This document shows, piece by piece, positions 1 through 8,488 of a stretch of DNA of 59,395 bases; the stretch's first letter is position 1; each line of letters starts with the position of its first letter. The stretch is from an uncultured Ruminococcus sp. (lineage in GTDB: Bacteria > Bacillota > Clostridia > Oscillospirales > Ruminococcaceae), in NCBI GenBank assembly GCA_910579955.1, contig CAJTWE010000015.1:1-59395 (forward strand), read 5' to 3'. A program made the position numbers and the translations under genes. Below the pieces are notes generated by a model. That model worked only from the letters and a program-made list of their open reading frames with translations. It had not been told where the DNA came from and searched no databases.

Positions 1-3000
1 GCCACGGTTAAGGCCTGACATTATATTGACACCTGCACTGTACAAATTCACATTTGATATAATTCGTACAATCGAATTCATTGCCGACTGTGCAGAACTT
101 ATCATTTTGCTTCCGGCTTGAGTAAACGCCGACACCATTCTTGCGCACTTAGATGTAAGTGTTGATACACAAGAAGAAAGTGCTCTTGTAAATGTGGCAG
201 GAAGTTTATTGAACTGTTTCATAAAATTCGCCACGGTAACGCTCAGCGCACTAAAAGTTTTTGGCAAACGCTTTGCACTCTCACTCAAAACAGTCATCGC
301 CGCAGCACATGCTCTGATCATTCCTGCAAGTAATGTGAATCCATTACATATTCCTTTCACTACTCCAAACGATGTCAACAAGACTGCTGACAATAACGTG
401 AATCTTAAAACTGCATTTGCAACAGGGGCAGCAATTGCCGCCAAAGCCGGTACAATCATTCTAAAAGCCCCTGCCAGTCTTTGACACGCCGGAACAAGCA
501 TAGTAAATGTATTGATAAGCATAGTCGATGTTGTCAGAATCAACATCATAGTCATGGCAATGCCTGTTATTACAACAAGAAGCCCTGTCATGCATGCGAG
601 TAAAGCAGCTGCTGAACCGGCAAAGACTGCAAATTCTGCAACAAGGGGCGTGAGTGCTGCAAGCAGTAATCCTGCCGGCACTATCAAATCACTAAATGGA
701 CTTTTCAGTTTTTTCAGTGCCTTTGCAGCTGCAATTGGTAAGGTAGACAGTGCTTCCAATACGGGCGGTAGCATTGTCATTGCCACCGCAAAAATCATTG
801 ACATTGGAGCTAATACCACCATAACAGCCATAAGAGCTGCCATTGCCGCTGTAAATACAAGTGCCATCGCCATACTTGCGGCAAATGCTCCCGCCAACGG
901 CAGCGTAGCTGCTGTCAATGCTAACAATGAGGGCGTTACAACTTCCACTGTTGGTGCAAGTGCTGTGAAACTTTGTGTCATCATCATGGCTGACATTGCA
1001 ATCATCATCATTGTAGCAGGCATCATCACAAGTACTGCGTACAATGCTGTTGATAATGCGGTTGTAAGAATCAGTACAACTGTTAAAGCAGTTATTGATG
1101 TTGTGAAAACGAGAGCCGCACCTGCCAAAGCAGTAAACAAGGCCGTTAATGGAGTGATCGCAGCCGTAAACGCCAATGTCGGTGCAACGAGTGATGTAAA
1201 TACTTGTCCAAGCGGAGTAAGCGCCGTCATGATTATTGTTGCAGTCACAGACAGCATCATGAACATTGCGTTTAATAGAGTAAGTTGCGTATTCAATAAA
1301 GTTGCTGTCACATTCAAAACAACAATTAGTGCCACTACACCCGTTAATGCAGCAAGGAACAATGCAGTCGAAGCCGCCAGCAAAGTGAAAGCCGCAGCAA
1401 GCGGTGCAATCACCATGAGTAAAGCTCCAGCCGGTGCTACAAGTACAAGAAAAGCTGCGGACAAAGGTGTAAGTGAAATTGCTAATTGCAGAGCGGCAAC
1501 AGAGATTGTGGAAAACGCTGAAATCAATATTGTGACTTGCGCATTAAACACTGAAATCATCATCACTAAAGCTGTCATGATCGCCAAGATTCCTGTGATA
1601 GCAGCTAAGAAAATTGTTGCCGATGTGGCCAGCACTGCAAAAGATGCAGCTGATACTGCTACCAACGCAGCGAATGCAGTAAAAGGTGCGGTTGCAGCTA
1701 TCAACGCTGCACTCAAAGGCGACAACGATTTGGAAAAAGATTGAATTGATGGAAGCAACGCCGAAAATATCGAAGGCAATGTATCAGCTACAGATGCAAA
1801 GGTAGTAATCATTGTTGTCATTACTGTAAACATTACAGTTATGACTGTAAATGACGCCGCAATTATCGTCAGCGCAGTTGCCACTACCATTAGTCCTGCA
1901 CCAAGAACAGTAGCTCCTGCACCTGCAACAAGTGCACCTGCTCCAAATACAGTTAAACTTCCGCCTAATTTCAAGAGCGCAGACGAAGACTCTGAACCAT
2001 ATTGTGCAACAGCAGGAAGCACCGTCCCTACTGTTGTCAATGCATTCGCTGCCATTTGTGCACCTGCTCCTATAAGTGCAAATCCTGCACCCACAAGAGC
2101 CACAGCTGCACCTACCATTAGTACAGCCGCACCAAATGCGATCATTCCTAATGCACCAGCTGTCAGCATAGGTCCGAAAATAGCCATCACGGCTATCAAT
2201 GCGACAATTCCTGCAAATAAGCCTATCAACACTCCTATGGCTCCTCCGCCGGCAGCTGCAACAGCCGTGGCAGCTGTAGCAAGCAAGTAGAATCCTGCAC
2301 ATATCGCAAGAATAGAAGCGCCTACTGCCAGAATAGCCGCAGCAAATGCGAGTATTTGTGGTGTGCTTGTAGCCGCAGCAGTTCCTACAGCCGTAGTTCC
2401 GGCAGCGGCCGCTGCTGAGGATGTACCACATACAGCTCCCATTATCGTTTGTGCAGCAGTTACGATACCTGTGATAGTATTGACTACTACAAGTGCTGCC
2501 TTATATAAAAGAAATGCACCTACTAAAGACATTACAAGAGGAAGTAACCAATTTATGTTGTCAGCAATCCAACCAAACACTGTCAGTGCCAACCCTCCTA
2601 CAAATGAAAGAACAGGTGCAAGATTAGTTGAAAGCGTTCTTGCAAATCGGACTATTCCCGAAATGATTTTTCCGATAGAATCAAACACATTATCAATTGT
2701 AGATTTTAAATTGTTGAAAGTGTCTTCACCCATTGGTTGACCGGTAATAGCTTCGTAAAGGGCTTTTACAGTTTGAGAGCCTATCTCTTTTACAGCGTCA
2801 ATGATCAGATCTTTATTTTCTTTTATTGTATCTGCTACAGTTCTTACAATGTTCGGCAACGCTGCTGCAAGTCCTTTTGCCAGTAATATTGCTGATGTTA
2901 TCAACGATGGCAGTATGTCATCTACCAATTTGGGGAGTTCTTTTGACACAATTGGAGCTAATTCTTTAATGAGTTTTCCCACACCGGAAAGAGCTTTTTT

Positions 3001-4455
3001 GATTGTAGGAATAATATTTTTTGCAAAGGTTTTGACAGATGAAACAAGGTTGTCAATGCAGTCATCAAGATCATCTCCACCTTTTACCAATGCAGGTAAG
3101 AAATTGCCCCATGCCGCTTTCATGGAATTTAATGATCCGCTTATCGTCTTTTCAGCTTCTTTTTGAGTAGTTCCATATATTCCGGTTTCAACTTGCACGG
3201 CATGAATAGCTTTTACTATGTTAGCATAAGATAAGCTGTTGGCATCAATGCTTTTATCAATCTTTGCAGCGTCTTTTACAAGCCGCTGCATCTCTTCTTT
3301 TGTTCCGCCATAGCCTAACTTCAAGTTATCAAGCATCGTATAATTTTGCTTTGCAAAACCTTGATATGCATCTTGTATGCTCGACATATCAGTTCCCATT
3401 TTATTTGCATTATCAGACATATCCAAAATGGCTATATCAGCGTATGCCGCTGCTTTCTGAGTGTCGCCGCCTAAGCTTTGCAAAAGACTTGCAGAAAAAC
3501 CTGTTACGGTTTCCATGTACTCATTTGCCGACAGTCCAGCAGTCTTATATGCATTATTAGCATTTTTTAATACTGTGTTCTGGCTTTTCATGAGTGTGTT
3601 GAATTCTGTTCTTACATCACGGGCGGACTTTCCAACGAGCTTGGCATACTCTTCTACGTTCTGTGCACCTTTAGCACCGAGTAACGTTTCAACGCCACCC
3701 ACCAACTGCTCATAATTAGCATAAGCTGATACGGACTTAGCCACAAGTCCACCTATTGCCACCGTGGCTGCACCTATACCCGCAACCAACATTTTTAAAG
3801 ATATTGATGCAAGTTTTTTCAGCGCATTGAAAGCAACGGTGGCTGCTTTCTTAGCAATATTTGTTAGCTGTGTACTTATGTTTTTTAGACCTGATGCTAA
3901 TTTTGTTAAACTGATTGCAGCCAAGTTTTTAAGTGCTGTTTTCGTGTTTTTTGAAGATTTCGCACTGTTTTTCAGACCGGATTGCACTGTATCAAGTGCT
4001 TTAGTCAAGCTCTCACTCTCTCGAGTCATCTTATTCAAAGAATTAGTTTGGTCAATCAAGTTCTTTTTTAATTTCAAAGCTTCGGTTGAGGTTTCACCCA
4101 TTTCACTTGAAACTTTAGTGTATTCTTGTTGGAGATTGTTACAAAGTCCTTTTTGAACATCTATTTTTTCATTAAGTAATTTCAAATCTTCTGTAACATT
4201 GTCGATATTTGAAATTCCTCCGACTTTCTTTAAAGCGTCATTGAATTCAGTCATGTCGCTTGTCACATTACCTATAGATTGACCAACTGTCCCAAAGCCA
4301 CTTGAAACAGACTTCTTTATATCATCCAGTCCATCAGATACACCGCTTGTCTGCTTTTTTAGATCGTCTAACCCCTCAGTTGCTTTCGTTAAATTGCCGA
4401 AATCAGTATCAAATTTGACTTCAATAACATCTTGTCTTATTACATTTCCCGGCAA
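1..4455 (-). CDS. phage tail tape measure protein (partial, C-terminus beyond window)
   Basis: The frame stays open from a TTG start at 4455 to the window edge, about 1485 codons. The start is fixed by an AAAGGAGG site 7 bases upstream. The N-terminal part is charged and coiled-coil-like. It is followed by a typical tape-measure block (ANYEQLVGGVETLLGAKG, then GGTKEEMQRLV and GTTQKEAEKTISGS). The last part is extraordinarily hydrophobic and Ala/Leu/Met/Thr-rich. In contractile-tailed phages this protein sets tail length and passes into the host membrane at injection. It lies directly downstream of the tail chaperone genes, as expected. Long open frames on the opposite strand here are by-products of the Ala-rich composition. 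Confidence 0.93.
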   Translation of the reverse strand, partial: MPGNVIRQDVIEVKFDTDFGNLTKATEGLDDLKKQTSGVSDGLDDIKKSVSSGFGTVGQSIGNVTSDMTEFNDALKKVGGISNIDNVTEDLKLLNEKIDVQKGLCNNLQQEYTKVSSEMGETSTEALKLKKNLIDQTNSLNKMTRESESLTKALDTVQSGLKNSAKSSKNTKTALKNLAAISLTKLASGLKNISTQLTNIAKKAATVAFNALKKLASISLKMLVAGIGAATVAIGGLVAKSVSAYANYEQLVGGVETLLGAKGAQNVEEYAKLVGKSARDVRTEFNTLMKSQNTVLKNANNAYKTAGLSANEYMETVTGFSASLLQSLGGDTQKAAAYADIAILDMSDNANKMGTDMSSIQDAYQGFAKQNYTMLDNLKLGYGGTKEEMQRLVKDAAKIDKSIDANSLSYANIVKAIHAVQVETGIYGTTQKEAEKTISGSLNSMKAAWGNFLPALVKGGDDLDDCIDNLVSSVKTFAKNIIPTIKKALSGVGKLIKELAPIVSKELPKLVDDILPSLITSAILLAKGLAAALPNIVRTVADTIKENKDLIIDAVKEIGSQTVKALYEAITGQPMGEDTFNNLKSTIDNVFDSIGKIISGIVRFARTLSTNLAPVLSFVGGLALTVFGWIADNINWLLPLVMSLVGAFLLYKAALVVVNTITGIVTAAQTIMGAVCGTSSAAAAAGTTAVGTAAATSTPQILAFAAAILAVGASILAICAGFYLLATAATAVAAAGGGAIGVLIGLFAGIVALIAVMAIFGPMLTAGALGMIAFGAAVLMVGAAVALVGAGFALIGAGAQMAANALTTVGTVLPAVAQYGSESSSALLKLGGSLTVFGAGALVAGAGATVLGAGLMVVATALTIIAASFTVITVMFTVMTTMITTFASVADTLPSIFSALLPSIQSFSKSLSPLSAALIAATAPFTAFAALVAVSAASFAVLATSATIFLAAITGILAIMTALVMMISVFNAQVTILISAFSTISVAALQLAISLTPLSAAFLVLVAPAGALLMVIAPLAAAFTLLAASTALFLAALTGVVALIVVLNVTATLLNTQLTLLNAMFMMLSVTATIIMTALTPLGQVFTSLVAPTLAFTAAITPLTALFTALAGAALVFTTSITALTVVLILTTALSTALYAVLVMMPATMMMIAMSAMMMTQSFTALAPTVEVVTPSLLALTAATLPLAGAFAASMAMALVFTAAMAALMAVMVVLAPMSMIFAVAMTMLPPVLEALSTLPIAAAKALKKLKSPFSDLIVPAGLLLAALTPLVAEFAVFAGSAAALLACMTGLLVVITGIAMTMMLILTTSTMLINTFTMLVPACQRLAGAFRMIVPALAAIAAPVANAVLRFTLLSAVLLTSFGVVKGICNGFTLLAGMIRACAAAMTVLSESAKRLPKTFSALSVTVANFMKQFNKLPATFTRALSSCVSTLTSKCARMVSAFTQAGSKMISSAQSAMNSIVRIISNVNLYSAGVNIMSGLNRG

Positions 4456-4503
4456 GGTTCTACCTCCTTTCTTTAGGAGTAAGAATATATTTTATTGTAA
4501 CAA

Positions 4504-4675
4504 TTAGTGTTTCCCTTTAACCTGTTTCTTTTCAGCTTTAATCTGTATATCAAGAGCAATGTTTGCCTCGTCTACTTGTTGCGGCGTCATTTTAAAGAAA
4601 ACATCTGTAAAGCTGAATCCACGATCAGACATCACTAATCGCCAGCAAGACCAGTTATCTTTTACCCTTTTCGTC
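4504..4675 (-). CDS. tail assembly chaperone, frameshifted C-terminal extension
   Basis: The frame overlapping the end of the chaperone gene is open down to a TAA at 4504-4506 and reads through a Trp-rich segment (DNWSCWRL) into MSDRGFSFTDVFFKMTPQQ. It has no convincing start of its own; an internal ATG at 4632 would give only 42 residues. Long-tailed phages commonly make a second chaperone as a ribosomal frameshift product. Here a +1 shift, equal in frame to the -2 shift known from Mu, is needed somewhere between 4720 and 4655, where the AAAAGGGTAAAAGATAA tract lies. Frameshifting itself is an inference. Confidence 0.6.
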
Positions 4676-4963
4676 AGCTGTCTTTTCGTTAGCCTTTTCT
4701 CGAAAATTGCCCTGCATTACCTCTCTTGCAAAGGTAACTACTTCATTGAAATCATCTATATTGTCAAAATCATCTGCCGTAAGACCCTTTGGCTCAACAA
4801 TAACATTTTCAAAGAGATACTTTGACAACTTAGCAACACTTGTATTATTTGTTCCGTCAATGTAGCTGTTGTCAACTGCACTAAGTGCTGCTGAAATGCC
4901 GTTAAACTGTGCCGTATATTCCTTACCGCCAATTGTTTTCTTTACTGTATAAAAATTTGCCAT
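4655..4963 (-). CDS. tail assembly chaperone, first frame
   Basis: A 102-residue acidic and basic small protein (start MANFYTVKKTIGG) located between the tail tube and tape measure genes, which is the standard position of the tail assembly chaperone. Its C-terminus is a charged tail (EKANEKTADEKGKR) and overlaps the second frame, as in the lambda G/GT arrangement. It probably coats the tape measure protein during tail assembly. The call rests on position, size and the overlapping second frame rather than a clear motif. Confidence 0.75.
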   Translation of the reverse strand: MANFYTVKKTIGGKEYTAQFNGISAALSAVDNSYIDGTNNTSVAKLSKYLFENVIVEPKGLTADDFDNIDDFNEVVTFAREVMQGNFREKANEKTADEKGKR

Positions 4964-5034
4964 TTTAAAAACCTCATTTCTGTATTTTTTTAATTAGTCA
5001 AGCCTACCACTGCTATATGGCAGGCTTGCTTAAC

Positions 5035-5421
5035 TTAAGACATTGTATAGTCAAACACCTGAAATTCAAACTCAATATCTTCTGCTTCCTGTGCAAGAGA
5101 TATTTCAGGATAATTTTTGATTCTTGCCTGTGTTCCGCCGAATAATGCTCTAAGCGTCTTATTGTTGACCCAAAGCGGTTTAACTGCACCGGCTTTTGCA
5201 TCTGAAATAAGCTGCGAACGCTGAGGGCATGTTGCTTGTACTGTAATAGTTACTGTCCCCAAGTCGTTATTTATCTCGTTTACGATTACATCACCTTGTG
5301 CGCCTACTGATGTTGAGAACATTTCTTCATCTTTAGCACCGGTTACCATATCTTCTCCAAGTCCGGTAAGATACATATTGCCCCAAGTGATTACACAATC
5401 TTTCGCATTGTATGATGTCAT
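5035..5421 (-). CDS. phage tail tube protein (DUF3277-like)
   Basis: A 128-residue protein (start MTSYNAKDCVITWGNMYLTG) immediately downstream of the sheath gene. Size, the N-terminal strand-turn-strand pattern and the place between sheath and chaperone fit the tube protein of myovirus-like phages that pair DUF3277 tube with DUF3383-type sheath. It would polymerise into the inner tube of the contractile tail. The gene starts 13 bases after the sheath stop, suggesting co-translation. Confidence 0.8.
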   Translation of the reverse strand: MTSYNAKDCVITWGNMYLTGLGEDMVTGAKDEEMFSTSVGAQGDVIVNEINNDLGTVTITVQATCPQRSQLISDAKAGAVKPLWVNNKTLRALFGGTQARIKNYPEISLAQEAEDIEFEFQVFDYTMS

Positions 5422-5434
5422 TTTTATTTCCCCC

Positions 5435-6448
5435 TTAAATAACGAGTTCGCCGTTTATATGAGCTGTATGAATAGCACCGGCAAGTGTGAAATCAAAGTT
5501 GCCGCCTGAGTAAATACGATTCTTTCTATCAGCTTCACTCATTTCAGAACGGCTCTTGAAATTCACATTATAAAGAGCGGTTGCATCATCATCACCGGTT
5601 GCAATCATTCCATTGTTATAGGCTTCTTGCAGAACGTTCTTAGTAACGTTTTCAAGTGCAGCAATACCCTGATTTGTATATGGCAGTTTTTCTGAAGCGT
5701 TAAGCAGCTTCTGTGACTGATAGCCGATTTGCTTAATGATCCAGTCCTTGCTGTCAACAATGTCAATGTAGTCACCTTGAGTATTTTTACCCTCACTTGT
5801 AACAACATCTCCCGCCTTACGCAGCAATGTAATTGCTCCTGTTTCGTGGATTCCATTAAGCTGGTTCTCTGTAATTTCAAGCGGTGCCAATCCACTGATG
5901 ATCAGATTCTTGTAAGTAAAACTGCCTGCATCACGTCCGGCAGATTCACCAACAATAGCTGCAACAGCATTTGGCGCAACAAGTTTACCATTGCTGTCTT
6001 TCAAGTCATAATAAAAAGCTACGGTTCTTTCTTTATCACTAAGCGTTGTAAGTTCGTTCATTTCTGAAACAGTAACAAAGTACATCTTGTCGTTTGTTGT
6101 TTCAATGTATTCGGATACATCTGCCGCTGTTTTTGTATCATCTTCACCGAAAACAACAATTAGCTGTCGCCAGTCATTATGGATAACTTCATTAACAGCT
6201 GTTTCAGCATCATTTGTGCTTGCATAAAAAGCAATACTTTTGGACTTGTTTTTCTGTCCCCAGATAAGCTTTGCAATATTGTATATTTCTGTTTCTGCTC
6301 CAAACAGCTTTTCAACCTCGCTAAGCTCCGTACATTCTGTATAAGGTACAGCTTTTGCACTCTTTGAAACAATTACAAGCGGAATGCCAAATCCAACCGC
6401 CCCAGTTGTTGACATTTCACTAATGTTTACAATAACATCTAATGCCAT
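5435..6448 (-). CDS. contractile tail sheath protein
   Basis: A 337-residue protein whose N-terminus (MALDVIVNISEMSTTGAVGFG) and the segment IPLVIVSKSAKAVPYTE are typical of sheath proteins of the DUF3383 type. The C-terminus (GNFDFTLAGAIHTAHINGEL) is the strand-rich handshake region by analogy. Presence of a sheath directly before a tube gene makes this a myovirus-type phage. Expressed with the tube gene in the late operon. Confidence 0.85.
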   Translation of the reverse strand: MALDVIVNISEMSTTGAVGFGIPLVIVSKSAKAVPYTECTELSEVEKLFGAETEIYNIAKLIWGQKNKSKSIAFYASTNDAETAVNEVIHNDWRQLIVVFGEDDTKTAADVSEYIETTNDKMYFVTVSEMNELTTLSDKERTVAFYYDLKDSNGKLVAPNAVAAIVGESAGRDAGSFTYKNLIISGLAPLEITENQLNGIHETGAITLLRKAGDVVTSEGKNTQGDYIDIVDSKDWIIKQIGYQSQKLLNASEKLPYTNQGIAALENVTKNVLQEAYNNGMIATGDDDATALYNVNFKSRSEMSEADRKNRIYSGGNFDFTLAGAIHTAHINGELVI

Positions 6449-6512
6449 ATGTATTACCTCCTAATTTTGATTTGTTTTAAAATAAAAAGACTATAGTATA
6501 GCCTTTCACATA

Positions 6513-7031
6513 TCACGATTTCGCTTGAAATTGCGATTCTGTGATAATAGCATGTTCAATAATTTCATCGTCTGCGTATTTGACTTCGTTCATAAATGCA
6601 AAAGTAACATCAAAACCATTTCGATACTCATAATCTATTGTCAATAAGTTATCTCTATTCATTATGTTACCGATTCGCTGCACAACGATCCTCTTGTCAA
6701 CAAGATTGATTGTTCCAACCTTGTCAAGATAATCGTACAGCTTAAAAGCAAGTTTTTTTGATTGCAAATCATTGTCCGACAAAACGGTAAAACTCCAAAT
6801 TTGCTGAAATTCTTTTCGGTACGTTATGATATTTTCACCATTTATATTTTCTGTGAATTCACCATAAGTACCGTTATTAGTTTTCATCAAAGTTGTTATA
6901 GTATATGCGATATAAGGGTATTTTGGAGGTTCAGCGTTTTGATTTGCCCTAATAACCTGCACTTTTAAATTATCTTTAATCGATTTTACAATTGATATAC
7001 TCAAATTGTCGTAATCAATCACAGTATACAC
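6513..7031 (-). CDS. tail terminator / neck protein
   Basis: A 172-residue protein with the pattern of phage neck terminator proteins: an N-terminal helix (SISIVKSIKDNLKVQVIRA), a PPKYPYIAYTIT segment and a C-terminal strand-rich part. It lies just before the sheath gene, the normal place of the tail terminator. Its start overlaps the end of the upstream connector gene by 17 bases. Likely closes the finished tail and joins it to the head; inferred from order and pattern. Confidence 0.65.
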   Translation of the reverse strand: MYTVIDYDNLSISIVKSIKDNLKVQVIRANQNAEPPKYPYIAYTITTLMKTNNGTYGEFTENINGENIITYRKEFQQIWSFTVLSDNDLQSKKLAFKLYDYLDKVGTINLVDKRIVVQRIGNIMNRDNLLTIDYEYRNGFDVTFAFMNEVKYADDEIIEHAIITESQFQAKS

Positions 7032-7446
7032 CCTCTTTACGTTGACTTAACTTGTCAGAATCTTCTGTCAAGTCATATTCAGGAGGATCGTCTTTGAATG
7101 CAGATACCCATTTTAAGGTATACGCCCAAACTCCCGTAAATTTACTGTTATCTGAGCTGCTCTCAATGCTGTATACATTTCCATCATATATTATTTTTGA
7201 CGATTGCAAAGCTTCACTATCTATAGACATCAACGTAAATAACCGCTTATCTTTTTCAGTCAACGTTCCTTCTGCTCTATAGATTTTATTTTCTTTTATG
7301 CTGATTATTGCACCCTCAATGGTTGTTTGGCTTTTGAAGTCATCTATCCAGTCACCCCTATCGTCAAAATAACCACCGGTAAGAGTAATTGACTTGAATT
7401 CACTTTTGTATTTGCTCACCAACCGTGAAAAGTTGAAATATTGCAT
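7015..7446 (-). CDS. phage head-tail connector, unassigned
   Basis: A 143-residue protein of unknown family (start MQYFNFSRLVSKYKSEF). It lies between the HK97 gp10-like protein and the tail terminator, where connector or head-closure proteins are found. The sequence is strand-rich, contains IIYDGNVYSIESS and ends with an acidic segment (DDPPEYDLTEDSD). The product may be a head completion (stopper) protein; only position supports this. Confidence 0.55.
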   Translation of the reverse strand: MQYFNFSRLVSKYKSEFKSITLTGGYFDDRGDWIDDFKSQTTIEGAIISIKENKIYRAEGTLTEKDKRLFTLMSIDSEALQSSKIIYDGNVYSIESSSDNSKFTGVWAYTLKWVSAFKDDPPEYDLTEDSDKLSQRKEGVYCD

Positions 7447-7450
7447 TACT

Positions 7451-7951
7451 CTACTCCTTCTCCCAAGTTATACTCTCAACTAAACCCTCAGTGTCAATCA
7501 GAGGATTGTTGTTTCCTTTCTGATCTACAGTATAAGGGTGATTGCCGGGACTTGATAAATCACGCATATATGTTTTGATAGCCGTTGCAAACTGTTCTCC
7601 GCATAGATCAAGCATCTTGTCAACAGACATTTTACCGGCTATAACTTGTGATATTGCTCTTTCGGTTTGCTTCATAACTCTATCTGCGTTCTCATCATGA
7701 CCGTTTCGCAAAAATGAGCGTTCTGGTATTCTGATATACTTCGTGCTGTCTTTAAGATGCAATCCCTGTGCGTGAAGAAATCTACGCATTTTAGGTGTTA
7801 CAGGAATATTACAGCCATATTCATGTATTCCTGCCAGCCAAGCGTTAGAACCTTTCAACGCACCAATTGTAACTTTTCTGCCGCCAAGGGTTTCCAAAGC
7901 ATTACTAACTTCGGGCAGCTTGTTGACAGTTGTCTTGTATTTAATGCCCAT
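7451..7951 (-). CDS. HK97 gp10-like head-tail joining protein
   Basis: The start ATG at 7951 is chosen over one 27 bases upstream because an AGAGGT site sits 6 bases before it. The 166-residue product has the gp10-like pattern: a basic N-terminal strand region (GGRKVTIGALKG), the GIHEYGCNIPVTPKMRRFLH segment with IPERSFLR, and a helical region ending with a TGxLxxSI-like motif (DTEGLVESITWEKE). Such proteins sit in the neck of tailed phages. Confidence 0.75.
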   Translation of the reverse strand: MGIKYKTTVNKLPEVSNALETLGGRKVTIGALKGSNAWLAGIHEYGCNIPVTPKMRRFLHAQGLHLKDSTKYIRIPERSFLRNGHDENADRVMKQTERAISQVIAGKMSVDKMLDLCGEQFATAIKTYMRDLSSPGNHPYTVDQKGNNNPLIDTEGLVESITWEKE

Positions 7952-7968
7952 ATGGTCACCTCTAACTG

Positions 7969-8328
7969 TTATTTCCATCGCTTTTCAGCAGCAACGAAAC
8001 GAACACGACTGATTAAATATGGTGCTAACAGTTCTTCGGCAAACTGCCATATCATAGCGGTTTTATCGCCTGTATCAAATGATTGAGACATATCCTCAAT
8101 GCTTTCAGAGACAACTCCTACACCCAGCATATTAACATCAAAGAATTTAACTATAAAAAGCCTTACACATGACGGCAAGGCTTTTAAGTCTTCTTCATTT
8201 TCAATGTCAAATTCAAGCGTGGTGTTTGCTTTAACCCATTCAAGAGCACTCTCGACAATTAAACAATTGCGGTCGTCAATCGGTGCTATTCCCAGCTTTA
8301 GACCTTCGACCAGTTCTCTTGTTATCAT
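7969..8328 (-). CDS. phage head-tail connector (gp6-like)
   Basis: A 119-residue mostly helical protein (start MITRELVEGLKLGIAPIDDR) following the capsid gene and a small protein gene. Head-tail connectors of the gp6/gp15 type have this size, are alpha-helical and start with a helix containing many acidic residues. It overlaps the preceding small gene. Function is inferred from gene order. Confidence 0.65.
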   Translation of the reverse strand: MITRELVEGLKLGIAPIDDRNCLIVESALEWVKANTTLEFDIENEEDLKALPSCVRLFIVKFFDVNMLGVGVVSESIEDMSQSFDTGDKTAMIWQFAEELLAPYLISRVRFVAAEKRWK

Positions 8329-8446
8329 TTGATGTCACCGCCTTTTCTTCAGCTTTAGCAGATGTTGAAGCAGCCGTCTTTTCACGCTCTTCAGCTTTTT
8401 TCTGTGCTGTCAATCGTCTACGCATATTCCAGAATGTACAAGACAA
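8276..8446 (-). CDS. small basic phage protein, unknown
   Basis: A 56-codon frame with a TTG start at 8446 preceded by GGGAGG at 8-base spacing. The product has an aromatic-basic start (CTFWNMRRRLTAQKKAEER) followed by a Lys/Glu/Ala-rich helix. Comparable short proteins with a FW-RRR-like start are often found after the capsid gene in Clostridia phages. It overlaps the connector gene by 53 bases, which lowers confidence in the exact end but is tolerated in phages. Confidence 0.5.
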   Translation of the reverse strand: MSCTFWNMRRRLTAQKKAEEREKTAASTSAKAEEKAVTSNDNKRTGRRSKAGNSTD

Positions 8447-8488
8447 TATATAGTCCTCCCTTCAAATAATGCTTTTCAGATAAGTTTA

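Noticed and set aside
512..1744. Long Ala/Ser/Thr-rich open frame on the plus strand, and similar ones at 194-484, 1841-2290 and 2363-2740
   Set aside because: They mirror the Ala-rich tape measure gene on the opposite strand, lack ribosome binding sites and have no domain pattern.
1784..2431. Cys/Arg-rich open frame on the minus strand
   Set aside because: It is in a different frame inside the tape measure gene; its composition is that of a shifted GC-rich repeat.
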